From Dongshaea marina (GTDB taxonomy: Bacteria > Pseudomonadota > Gammaproteobacteria > Enterobacterales > Aeromonadaceae), in assembly GCF_003072645.1 (NCBI RefSeq), contig NZ_CP028897.1, positions 3,237,658-3,301,657 of the forward strand: 64,000 nt of DNA, given 5' to 3'. The notes beneath the pieces were generated by a model. That model was not told the DNA's origin, did not search any database, and saw only the letters and a list, made by a program, of their open reading frames with translations. Numbering within the stretch: position 1 is the stretch's first letter; each line of letters begins with the position of its first letter. Of the stretch, positions 56,794-64,000 are shown piece after piece. Both the position numbers and the translations under genes were made by a program.

Positions 56794-57885
56794 ATGAAAC
56801 TCAAACTCATAACCCTCTCAATCGCAACCGCCCTCTCTGTTGGCAGTTTTGGTGCAATGGCAGCACAGACCGGTGTTTTTGTTCCCAATGATCTAAAAGT
56901 TCATGCCATCGATGGTCACTTCGCCAAACAATCCACAGGTTGGCAGGCGTTGTCATCCGGAAAGCATACGCTATTGGTTCAGTATCAGGAGCGGCAGTAC
57001 CACGGCAACAGGGATCGTCTGCTGCGCTCGGAGCCTTTTACCATCAGGTTTGATATTAGGGATGGACAAAACCTTAGCCTTGGGGCCCACAGCGGCAAAG
57101 CGCTGAGCGAATTTAACCTCAACGTGATGCCACGCATCACTCTGATGGATGATGCCAGCCAAAGTTCGGTTGCCTTCGATCTTGGTCAGGCTGATTCGAT
57201 GCAGATAAAAGACAGTGTGGTGACCCTGCCAAATAACATCCGACTCATTTCGCTGAACGGGGTGAGTGCTGACTCCAGCCAGGTGATCCGAACTCTCAGG
57301 CCGGGCAGTAACCAGATGGTGATTACTTACCAGGGGGATTATATTCAAAGCGGTGAAGAGACTCAGCGTATCTATTCTGAGCCGGTCCTCGTCACCTTTG
57401 AGGTTACAGCGGGTGATAAGATCAACCTCAATGTACGAGATCCGAATAACCCGATAGAAGCCAGGCAGTTTAAGCTGGCACCGTCGATCAGCATAGATAA
57501 CCAGATGACGGGTCAGTCGATCGCCTTTAACAGTAGTGTTGCCGATGATCTGATGAATGCAGCAACGCCAGAGCAACTCGCCCTGTCCATTCCATCCAAT
57601 ATCCGGGTGATCTCAATCAATGGCATCGCCAACGGCACTGCAGCCGATCTCAGGGAGGGAGTAAACCAGATGGTTGTCCAGTATCAGGACACCTACCAAA
57701 CCAGCTACAAGAACATTCAGATCAATTCACACCCCGTGGTTCTTGAGTTTGAACGCCAGGGGGATCAGCAATTGAGCCTGAATGTCCAGCGTGCGACAAA
57801 CCCGCTAGAGGCGCGTTTGTACACCAGTATGCCGCACATCTCGGTCCTGACTAGTCAGGGAGAGACTTTAACCAGCACTCGCTAG
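56794..57885 (+). CDS. DUF2057 (YccT/CsgI-like) exported protein with three repeats
   Basis: 363 residues from ATG 56794, with AGGAG 7 nt upstream; the in-frame ATG at 56722 is not needed. Signal peptide MKLKLITLSIATALSVGS, cleavage after AMA. Then three homologous units of about 105 residues, beginning VPNDLKVHAIDG, LPNNIRLISLNG and IPSNIRVISING. Each continues with a QM-V-YQ strand and a SEP/SHPV-FE strand, and the last two share NPIEAR/NPLEAR. E. coli YccT (CsgI, curli inhibitor) is about 220 residues, so this is an expanded form. Function not certain. Confidence 0.8.
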   Translation: MKLKLITLSIATALSVGSFGAMAAQTGVFVPNDLKVHAIDGHFAKQSTGWQALSSGKHTLLVQYQERQYHGNRDRLLRSEPFTIRFDIRDGQNLSLGAHSGKALSEFNLNVMPRITLMDDASQSSVAFDLGQADSMQIKDSVVTLPNNIRLISLNGVSADSSQVIRTLRPGSNQMVITYQGDYIQSGEETQRIYSEPVLVTFEVTAGDKINLNVRDPNNPIEARQFKLAPSISIDNQMTGQSIAFNSSVADDLMNAATPEQLALSIPSNIRVISINGIANGTAADLREGVNQMVVQYQDTYQTSYKNIQINSHPVVLEFERQGDQQLSLNVQRATNPLEARLYTSMPHISVLTSQGETLTSTR

Positions 57886-57907
57886 TTCAATGGGCACCCA
57901 CCCTGGC

Positions 57908-58948
57908 TTAACTCTTAAGCAGCGCCCGCACCTCGCGGGCGCTTTTTTGTTGCAAAGCCTGCTCGGCCAGCTTCTCACACTGGCTAATGGTCAGGGTTCG
58001 TACCCTGTTTTTTACTTTGGCCATCGCATTCAAGGGAACAGAGAGCTCATCAATACCCAGTCCAAGTAAAAATGGGGTCGCCTGTTCGTCCGCGGCCAGA
58101 ACTCCACTTAAACTCACCCACTTGCCGTGCTGATGTGCAGCCTGGACCGACATCTGGATCAAGCGAAGCACCGCCGGATGCAACGCGTCCGATTTACTGG
58201 AAAGCTCAGGATGATCCCGCTCGGAAGCCAATACAAACTGGGTCAGATCATTGGTTCCAATGCTGAAAAAATCGACCTCTGGGGCAAAGTGCTGAGCCAT
58301 CAGAGCTGCCGACGGCACCTCGATCATCATCCCTAGCCTCAGAGATCCCAAGGCGACGCCCTCATCTCGCAACCCCTCCCAGACATCAAAACACAGGGCC
58401 CTGGCCTCCTGCCACTCGCTGTAATCTGTGACCAAAGGAAACATCAGATAACAACGTTTTGAGCCTGCGGCCCTTAGCAGGGCTCGCAACTGTGTTGCCA
58501 GTAATTGAGGATGTTTAAGGCCATAACGGATGCCGCGAACCCCCAGAAAAGGATTATTCTCATGCAGCGAGTCGAGATAGGGCAGCATCTTATCTCCCCC
58601 CACATCCAGAACCCGAACGATCAGGGGACGATCCCCAATCGCCTCATAGGCCCGGGCATACTCCAGCATCTGCTCCTGCTCGGTGGGCTCCTCTGCCCGA
58701 GCCATAAACAGAAACTCGGTTTTAAACAACCCGACCCCATCCGCACCACTGGCGATGGCATCCTGGGCATGGGCCGCGGTACTCAGGTTCACACAGACCC
58801 GGATGGTTCGACCATCCAGGGTAACGGCTGGCCCTTGCCGGCTGGTTATATCACAAAAGGGAGGGGCCTCAGCCCTGGACTTATTGGCCCGGCGAATATG
58901 TCGCAGGCGCTTGAAGCGATTCAGGATGTGGTGAAGAGCTGTATCCAT
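57908..58948 (-). CDS. Stand-alone PTS Enzyme I C-terminal (PEP-binding) domain protein, catalytically altered
   Basis: 346 residues: only the PEP-binding TIM barrel of Enzyme I, without the phospho-histidine and HPr-binding domains. ATG 58948 has GGAGCC 6 nt upstream, so it looks like a real short gene. Kept PEP-site residues: Arg112 (VRVLDVGGDK), Arg138 (FLGVRGIR), Glu210 (GMMIEVP), Asp234 (SIGTNDLTQ), Arg244. Changed: Arg to Lys76 in GVGLFKTEF, and the catalytic Cys (GMCGEL in E. coli EI) to Ser281 (VSLSGVLAAD). So it is unlikely to be a working Enzyme I; it may bind PEP or a partner as a sensor, or be decaying. Confidence 0.75.
   Translation of the reverse strand: MDTALHHILNRFKRLRHIRRANKSRAEAPPFCDITSRQGPAVTLDGRTIRVCVNLSTAAHAQDAIASGADGVGLFKTEFLFMARAEEPTEQEQMLEYARAYEAIGDRPLIVRVLDVGGDKMLPYLDSLHENNPFLGVRGIRYGLKHPQLLATQLRALLRAAGSKRCYLMFPLVTDYSEWQEARALCFDVWEGLRDEGVALGSLRLGMMIEVPSAALMAQHFAPEVDFFSIGTNDLTQFVLASERDHPELSSKSDALHPAVLRLIQMSVQAAHQHGKWVSLSGVLAADEQATPFLLGLGIDELSVPLNAMAKVKNRVRTLTISQCEKLAEQALQQKSAREVRALLKS
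57921..57948 (+). terminator. Terminator of DUF2057 gene, inside opposing gene
   Basis: AGCGCCCGC (57921-57929), loop ACCTC, GCGGGCGCT (57935-57943), then TTTTT. Lies within the last codons of the Enzyme I-like gene on the other strand, which ends with REVRALLKS. Confidence 0.85.
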
Positions 58949-59032
58949 ACGTGGCTCCTTGACGAGTCTATCGCCAGCTTACTCTGTTTGCTGGCGATCA
59001 CCAATCTTCCGGCTCACAAAATGAACACTCGG

Positions 59033-59731
59033 CTACTTGCTACCCGGCCATTTTAACTGCCAGGGGGTCAGCCAGTTGGCAGGCAGAGTCGCAAGGTGGG
59101 TCGATGAAAACAGCTCTCCCGCAGGAGGATTCACCTGATAACAATAATCCCGGCCATTGAGAGTAAAAGCCAGGGCCCAGGCATGAAGATAGCAGCGATC
59201 CCCCGAAGAACCGGAGTAGAGAGAATCTCCCAAAATCGGTGACCCTAGGCTCTTGAGGGCAACCCGGATCTGATGGGTCTTGCCGGTCTGGGGCCGCAGT
59301 AGAAATGCCCGCATCCCCTCATCGATTGAGTGACTGATAAAGCGGGTGACCGCAGCCTGGTTACGACTGTGCAACAGCTTCCAACTTCCGCGCCTTGCTT
59401 TCACCATATCTCCTGCGACCGTCCCCTGCTTTTTCTTCGGCTTACGATCGGATAATGCCAGATAAAATTTGGCCATCTGATGCTCAGCAAACAGTTCGCA
59501 GAGCTGACGACAGCTCTCGGGGTTTCGGGCAAGCAGTAACAAGCCAGAGGTGACCTTGTCGAGTCGATGGACAGGCAGCAGGGGCTCCCCCAGCTGTTGG
59601 CGCATCAGGGTCACCACGCCCGGCTCCCCGGATTCATCATGAAAACCGATCCCCGGAGGCTTATTGATGAGAACAAACTCAGGCTCAAGGGCAACAATGG
59701 GCAGTGGCATGGACGCTGTCATGGTTTTCAT
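59033..59731 (-). CDS. RluA-family RNA pseudouridine synthase
   Basis: About 232 residues. The catalytic motif is LLPVHRLDKVTSGLLLLARN (Asp in HRLDK). Other family segments: FVLINKPPGIGFH at the start, LLRPQTGKTHQIRVALKSLG and GSPILGDSLYSG. No S4 domain. It resembles the TIGR01621 subgroup of RluA-like enzymes; the target RNA base is not known. ATG 59731 or 59722 are both possible. Confidence 0.85.
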   Translation of the reverse strand: MKTMTASMPLPIVALEPEFVLINKPPGIGFHDESGEPGVVTLMRQQLGEPLLPVHRLDKVTSGLLLLARNPESCRQLCELFAEHQMAKFYLALSDRKPKKKQGTVAGDMVKARRGSWKLLHSRNQAAVTRFISHSIDEGMRAFLLRPQTGKTHQIRVALKSLGSPILGDSLYSGSSGDRCYLHAWALAFTLNGRDYCYQVNPPAGELFSSTHLATLPANWLTPWQLKWPGSK

Positions 59732-59783
59732 CTCAAGAGGTGATGATTCAGAATACAAAATTGCGAGACACGAAGAAAGGAGA

Positions 59784-59874
59784 TGGCGGAGGGGGTGGGA
59801 TTTGAACCCACGGTGGGCTATTAACCCACGCCGGTTTTCAAGACCGGTGCTTTCAACCGCTCAGCCACCCCTCC
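59784..59874 (-). tRNA. tRNA-Ser (anticodon UGA)
   Basis: 91 nt including encoded CCA. Acceptor GGAGGGG pairs with CCCCTCC; D-arm GGCTGAGCGGTTGAAAGC; anticodon arm CCGGTCTTGAAAACCGG with TGA; a long class II variable arm (GTGGGTTAATAGCCCAC); T-arm GTGGGTTCAAATCCCAC. Reads UCA codons. Between rluA-like and yccA genes. Confidence 0.96.
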
Positions 59875-60111
59875 ACAGATAAAACGGTGTCTCGTTGAGA
59901 GCGCGGTGAAGTCTATAGAGCTCACCTGAGCATGTAAATCTTTTTTTTAATCTCAGGCATCGATTGGATAAAACCCCGACAAACCGTAGTGAGTTTAATC
60001 AAATATCCTCACCGATCAGCCTCTATTCAGGCTAATCTTAAGATAATTTGTCATCATATAAGAGAAACTCCCATAGCTGATTGATAAGTACGAGCAGATA
60101 CAGGGACGCAC

Positions 60112-60138
60112 CTTGAAAAAGTGCTCCAACATCCCCAC
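60112..60138 (+). promoter_or_regulatory. Sigma-32 (heat-shock) type promoter of yccA
   Basis: CTTGAAA (60112-60118), 14-bp spacer, CCCCAC (60133-60138), nearly the RpoH consensus CTTGAAA-N13/15-CCCCAT, 63 bp before the yccA ATG. YccA modulates the heat-shock protease FtsH, so the link makes sense. The rest of 59875-60201 has no gene. Confidence 0.6.
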
Positions 60139-60201
60139 TTTAAAGTGATATATTGCTGTCTCGGTTACAACAACGGATAACCACACCTTTAGGAGAGGCG
60201 A

Positions 60202-60861
60202 ATGCATCAACAACCGATCCGCACCGCACCCATGAGTAGTGCTTTAAGCACCAACCAGGTGCTACGCAACACCTACCTGCTGCTGTCGATCACCTTACTG
60301 TTCTCGGCCGCGGTGTCAGCTGTCACCATCATGCTGAACCTGCCGTCCCCGGGGCTGCTGATCACCCTGGTCGGTATGTATGGCCTGATGTTTCTGACGG
60401 TGCGCAATCAAAATCGTAGTGCAGGACTGCTGTGCATCTTTGCCTTTACCGGCTTCATGGGGTATGTACTCGGCCCGATTTTGAACATGTACTTCCAGAA
60501 CGGCGGCACCGAGATGGTGATGCTGGCCCTTGGAGGCACTGCCATGACCTTCCTGGCACTTTCAGCCTATGTGCTGATGACAGGGAAAGATATGTCGTTC
60601 ATGGGCGGCATGCTAGTGACGGGTTTCTGGATCCTGGTTGTCGCCATGATCGCCAGTTTCTTCATCCACCTGCCAGCGTTCCAGATGATGCTGAGTGCCC
60701 TGTTTATCCTGTTCTCTTCAGGGATCATCCTGTACAAGACCAGTGAGATTATCCATGGCGGTGAGCGCAGCTATATCTCTGCAACCCTGACCCTGTATGT
60801 CTCTTTGTACAATATCTTCCTGAGCCTGCTGAGCATTATCTCCGGCTCCAGCCGCAACTAA
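60202..60861 (+). CDS. yccA: Bax inhibitor-1 family membrane protein, FtsH modulator
   Basis: 219 residues, exactly the length of E. coli YccA. Seven helices; LSTNQVLRNTYLLLSITLLF, LPSPGLLITLVGMYGLMFLT and LGPILNMYFQNG match it. YccA binds and slows FtsH degradation of membrane proteins. ATG 60202 with AGGAGAGG upstream. Confidence 0.93.
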   Translation: MHQQPIRTAPMSSALSTNQVLRNTYLLLSITLLFSAAVSAVTIMLNLPSPGLLITLVGMYGLMFLTVRNQNRSAGLLCIFAFTGFMGYVLGPILNMYFQNGGTEMVMLALGGTAMTFLALSAYVLMTGKDMSFMGGMLVTGFWILVVAMIASFFIHLPAFQMMLSALFILFSSGIILYKTSEIIHGGERSYISATLTLYVSLYNIFLSLLSIISGSSRN

Positions 60862-60867
60862 TCTCTC

Positions 60868-60902
60868 AAGCAGGGGGCCACTATGCCCCCTGCTTGATTT
60901 TC
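60868..60902 (+). terminator. Terminator after yccA
   Basis: AAGCAGGGGGC (60868-60878), loop CACTAT, GCCCCCTGCTT (60885-60895), then GATTTT. An 11-bp stem 7 nt after the stop. Confidence 0.85.
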
Positions 60903-61187
60903 CCCTGCCTCCCTCAAGCCACCAAAATCCCGGGCTACTCCGGTTCACTTCACATTTATACCGATGTGACTATCCCCTTACTCTCTGATGATCTCCCGGC
61001 AGCCCTGATACCCCGACAGGCGATGCACTACTGCCCTCTCCCCCTCAAGGAGAGCCACAGATCCCTCCAGTCAATAAATAATGGTCTATTGGACTTACCA
61101 CTTGTGCTGAAAAAAAAATTTTAAATTATTTTTCAGCATTGAGCCGGTAGCTCCTCTACTTTTGCCCAGCAAACTGCTGAAAATCAC

Positions 61188-61216
61188 AATTGGTATTACC
61201 AATTTACCACTATACA
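61188..61216 (+). promoter_or_regulatory. Palindromic operator and -10 upstream of alsS
   Basis: AATTGGTA-T-TACCAATT (61188-61204), a perfect 8-bp inverted repeat, with TATACA (61211-61216) right after, 87 bp before the alsS ATG. Its position over the likely -35 suggests a repressor or activator site. The rest of 60903-61302 holds no gene. Confidence 0.45.
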
Positions 61217-61302
61217 ACCCCCCTTCAGATGCGTCAAAATGACATCATTGCAAAATTAAAATCATCACTAAGACGGCTTTCTGTATTATCAGCGGAGGAT
61301 CT

Positions 61303-62952
61303 ATGCAAAAAGGTGCAGCCAAACTTATCGTCGAATGCTTAGAGTTTGAAAATGTTGAGTATGTCTTCGGGATCCCCGGAGCAAAGGTAGACGCAATTTT
61401 TGATGCGCTGCTTGACTCCAGGATCAAGGTTATTCTCTGTCGCCACGAGCAAAATGCCGCATTTATGGCTGCTGCATACGGACGCCTGACCGGTAAACCC
61501 GGGGTCGTTCTGGTCACATCCGGACCTGGCGTTGCGAATCTATGTACCGGGCTTCTAACAGCCACCACCGAAGGGGATCCGATTGTAGCGATTGGCGGCA
61601 ATGTTTCCCTGGATATGATGCACAAGGAGTCTCATCAGAACACCGACAACATCGGCCTGATGACACCTGTGACCAAAATGTCATCGGAAATCACCTCGGT
61701 CGAAAATATTCCTGAGGTGATCTCCAATGCCTTCAGAGTCGCGGAGTCAGCCTACTCAGGCGCATGCTTCATCAGCGTCCCCCAGAATATTTCTACAGCA
61801 GTTCTCAACCGGGAATACCCATGCATTCGCCGTCCGACCCTCTCCTGTGGCCGGGCCAAGGAGTCGGATATCGCCAGTGTATTCCGGGTTCTTGCTGAGT
61901 CAAAAAACCCGGTTCTGCTACTGGGGCAGGAAGCATCACGGGATGCTAATGCCAAAGCCATCTGCGAATTTGTAAAAAAACACAGGGTTCCGGTGGTTGC
62001 CACCTACCAGGGCGCAGGAGTTATCCCCAAAGAGTTGCTTCAATATTTCTATGGTCGGGTCGGCCTGTTTAAAAACCAGCCCGGTGATATGTTACTTGAG
62101 GGCGCGGATGTGGTGGTCTCCATCGGATTCAATCCGGTTGAGTATGATCCCGAGATCTGGAATCTTAATACCAACAGCTCAATTATCCATATCGATTATA
62201 AGCCTGCGAATATCCGGGAAGCATATCAACCCAAATTCGAGCTACTGGGGGATATCGATGAAAATATCCGTCTGCTGACCGCCGTATGTGAAATCAACCA
62301 CCATAACGATCATCCCGAGCTCAGAGCTCAGCTCAATAGCACCATCTCTGCGGGCAGCTCAAAGCTCGGCAAGCCAGGGACGGTTCATCCCCTGCGCTTT
62401 TGCTATGAGCTATCCAGGATCATCGATGATGAGACTATTGTCTGCTGCGATATAGGCACCGTCTATATGTGGCTGGCCCGCTATGTCTTTACTCACAATC
62501 CCCGGCAGCTGCTGTTCAGCAATGGCCAACAAACCCTGGGCGTCGGACTCCCCTGGGCGATGGCTGGTAAGTTAGCTTTTCCATACAAAAAGGTGATCTC
62601 AATCTCGGGTGACGGTGGCTTCCTGTTTTCGGCGATGGAGCTTGAAACTGCGGTTCGGGAGAACATCAATATCAAGCATATTGTCTGGACCGACGGTACA
62701 TACAATATGGTCAAAGAGCAGCAGCTGCTCAAGTACAACCGGGAAGCAGCTGTTGAGCTTGGAAGAGTAGATATCCCGATGTTTGCTAAGAGTTTTGGAG
62801 CCGAAGGTTATCAGGTTTCTTCACCCGAAGAGCTGACCCCGCTTCTTGAAAAAGAGGTGGGAGATAAGCCTGTGATTATTGATGTCAATATCGACTATAG
62901 CGATAACGAAGATCTGTTTATCTCAGCCATCGATCCTGAGTGTATTCAATAG
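61303..62952 (+). CDS. alsS: Acetolactate synthase, catabolic type
   Basis: 549 residues, thiamine-diphosphate enzyme joining two pyruvates to acetolactate and CO2. Similar over its length to Klebsiella BudB/Bacillus AlsS rather than to IlvB. EYVFGIPGAKVDAIFDALLD, catalytic Glu49 in CRHEQNAAFMAAA, VTSGPGVANL, ThDP motif SISGDGGFLFSAMELETAV then WTDGTYNMV. In BudB the last part reads VDNGYNMV, so Asn-Gly is Gly-Thr here, but the metal-binding Asp remains. ATG 61303 follows GGAGG. Followed by the next gene after 55 bp. Confidence 0.88.
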   Translation: MQKGAAKLIVECLEFENVEYVFGIPGAKVDAIFDALLDSRIKVILCRHEQNAAFMAAAYGRLTGKPGVVLVTSGPGVANLCTGLLTATTEGDPIVAIGGNVSLDMMHKESHQNTDNIGLMTPVTKMSSEITSVENIPEVISNAFRVAESAYSGACFISVPQNISTAVLNREYPCIRRPTLSCGRAKESDIASVFRVLAESKNPVLLLGQEASRDANAKAICEFVKKHRVPVVATYQGAGVIPKELLQYFYGRVGLFKNQPGDMLLEGADVVVSIGFNPVEYDPEIWNLNTNSSIIHIDYKPANIREAYQPKFELLGDIDENIRLLTAVCEINHHNDHPELRAQLNSTISAGSSKLGKPGTVHPLRFCYELSRIIDDETIVCCDIGTVYMWLARYVFTHNPRQLLFSNGQQTLGVGLPWAMAGKLAFPYKKVISISGDGGFLFSAMELETAVRENINIKHIVWTDGTYNMVKEQQLLKYNREAAVELGRVDIPMFAKSFGAEGYQVSSPEELTPLLEKEVGDKPVIIDVNIDYSDNEDLFISAIDPECIQ

Positions 62953-63007
62953 ATTATTTCCTCTAAGTCCCCCGCCAAATGGGGGACAAAGATCAAGGGA
63001 GCCCATT

Positions 63008-63808
63008 ATGAACCTTGTATTCAGCCATAAAAACAGCGCCAGCAGCGCATTTAAGGTCATCGGCAGTGTCGAAGATGTGATTGCCGGTATTATCCAGCCC
63101 AGGCTTATCAACCAAACCTTCAAGGCATCGGACTATCAATTCGGATTTGAAGTCGCAACCCCTTGCGGCATCGATAGCATGGGTGAGTCGGTTCTCGTCA
63201 ACGGCTGGTGCTATACGGCTTCAACCGATAAGCATAGTCAGGAGTATCTATCCACTATCTCGGGACAGGAGTTTCAATCCTCCGGCTGTTTTCTGCTCCC
63301 TCAGGGCGAGACGCCATGCAGTAAATTCATCGGCTATGATCTGGCTCTGCCTTATGCTGACTATATTGAAAAGCTATACCGGGAGTTCAATCAGCCACTG
63401 CTGTTTGCCGCGACGGTCCAGTTTAAAGAGCTCTGCGCCGCCTACATCGCTAAGGCCCCGGTCTATAATGAAAATATTTTTGAGAACCGGGATATTTACT
63501 ACTCAGAGCCCAAGATGACATTTCACAATGTGAGCTGCTTTATCATTGGAGCCGTGACAGATTATAACAACCCGTCTCTGTCCGAGGTAAATAACCAGCT
63601 GAAAGTGGTGCTCTACCACAACCCATTTGATGAGACCAACTCTTTGAGCTCCCATACCCACGGAGTGACTCTTGATCGCTATCAAGAGCGCTATGAGGAT
63701 ATTCACCCCGATAACGTGGATAAAACACTGCATATTTTTAACGAAGGCTCGATCATTGAAGCCATTCAGGGAGACATTTTCCGGATAGGATCTGTTACTT
63801 CGCTCTGA
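63008..63808 (+). CDS. Divergent acetolactate decarboxylase-like protein
   Basis: 266 residues from ATG 63008, preceded by AAGGGAG; in-frame upstream start 62879 would overlap alsS. The length, position after alsS, and spacing of blocks resemble AlsD/BudA (about 259 residues): KVIGSVEDVIAGI, YQFGFEVATPCGIDSMGESV, FHNVSCFIIGAVTD. But the H-x-H zinc ligands of AlsD (GYHEHF) seem replaced (NNQLKVVL), leaving only SSHTHG, and the GDFGLGTFN motif is not kept. So it may have another reaction or be inactive. No closer family recognised. Confidence 0.5.
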   Translation: MNLVFSHKNSASSAFKVIGSVEDVIAGIIQPRLINQTFKASDYQFGFEVATPCGIDSMGESVLVNGWCYTASTDKHSQEYLSTISGQEFQSSGCFLLPQGETPCSKFIGYDLALPYADYIEKLYREFNQPLLFAATVQFKELCAAYIAKAPVYNENIFENRDIYYSEPKMTFHNVSCFIIGAVTDYNNPSLSEVNNQLKVVLYHNPFDETNSLSSHTHGVTLDRYQERYEDIHPDNVDKTLHIFNEGSIIEAIQGDIFRIGSVTSL

Positions 63809-63849
63809 GCTGGAAATACCGAGCGGATCAGACTTGCCTTCCATTGAAG

Positions 63850-64000
63850 ATGATGACAGATATTTGGAGACCGCCAGTAACCTTATCCAATGAAGCCTTC
63901 AGCCTGCTGAGCGAGCACACCCAGGATCCCCCGCGATTAGCCAAGGGAGATCAAGTGACATGGTTCCACAATGACAAGGCCCTATACGGGCAGGGTAACG
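63850..64000 (+). CDS. Start of an unidentified ORF, cut by window edge
   Basis: Open from ATG 63850 (or 63853) to the edge: 50 codons, MMTDIWRPPVTLSNEAFSLL, later VTWFHNDKALYGQGN. Ribosome site weak (TTGAAG). The last segment faintly recalls the first strand of chorismate-using enzymes such as isochorismate synthase, but too little is visible to rely on. It lies 41 bp after the ALDC-like gene, so probably the same operon. Confidence 0.4.
   Translation, partial: MMTDIWRPPVTLSNEAFSLLSEHTQDPPRLAKGDQVTWFHNDKALYGQGN

Overview
This window looks like chromosome of a gammaproteobacterium, probably marine and facultatively anaerobic. The clues are a 13-gene nuo operon with fused nuoCD (Escherichia coli-type gene order), close relatives of E. 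coli NagK, YbjL, TadA, SpeG, PunR/PunC and YccA, an FNR-like site upstream of nuo, an ECF sigma factor paired with a DUF3379 protein, and a LapA-type giant adhesin. I cannot name the genus from the sequence alone.

Layout. 1-4.6 kb, minus: N-terminal part of a giant secreted adhesin (retention module, putative LapG site, at least 12 Calx-beta units of about 354 bp); it runs off the left edge. 4.9-8.9 kb: nagK, ybjL and three small minus-strand genes. 9.1-16.1 kb: a MoxR/BatABCD-type operon (MoxR ATPase, DUF58, DUF4381, two von Willebrand proteins, BatD), followed by an ECF sigma/anti-sigma pair with its own ECF-like promoter. 17.8-22.8 kb: HAD phosphatase, EF-G-like GTPase, GNAT, a small XRE regulator and tadA. 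23.6-37.6 kb: nuoA to nuoN after a leader of about 820 bp, closed by a strong terminator. 37.6-43.9 kb: a small lipoprotein, an IS982-family element with a 7-bp target duplication, small unknown genes, DUF3010, and an IS21-family element with a 6-bp duplication. 43.9-48.7 kb: two tandem TrpX-like binding proteins, an orphan prepilin, an ankyrin protein, speG and a 50-residue membrane protein. 49-57 kb: HAAAP amino-acid transporter, pldA, divergent punR/punC, APC permease. 56.8-60.9 kb: a triple-repeat DUF2057 protein, a degenerate stand-alone PTS Enzyme I C-terminal domain, a pseudouridine synthase, tRNA-Ser(UGA), and yccA behind a sigma-32-like promoter. 61.3-64 kb: alsS, then a divergent acetolactate-decarboxylase-like gene and the start of a further ORF.

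Four genes (adhesin, second VWA protein, HAAAP transporter, APC permease) are each interrupted by what looks like one missing G/C in a short G or C run, while flanking coding sequence is intact. This repeated signature points to base-calling or assembly errors at least as much as to real gene decay.

No single locus is an obvious new defence or mobile system. The best candidates for undescribed biology are the alsS-linked ALDC-like gene that seems to have lost metal ligands (63.0 kb), the Enzyme I-like protein lacking key catalytic residues (57.9 kb), the hexanucleotide-driven Ser-Gln tract in the Bat operon (13.8 kb), and the structured intergenic elements at 17.7 and 50.7 kb.
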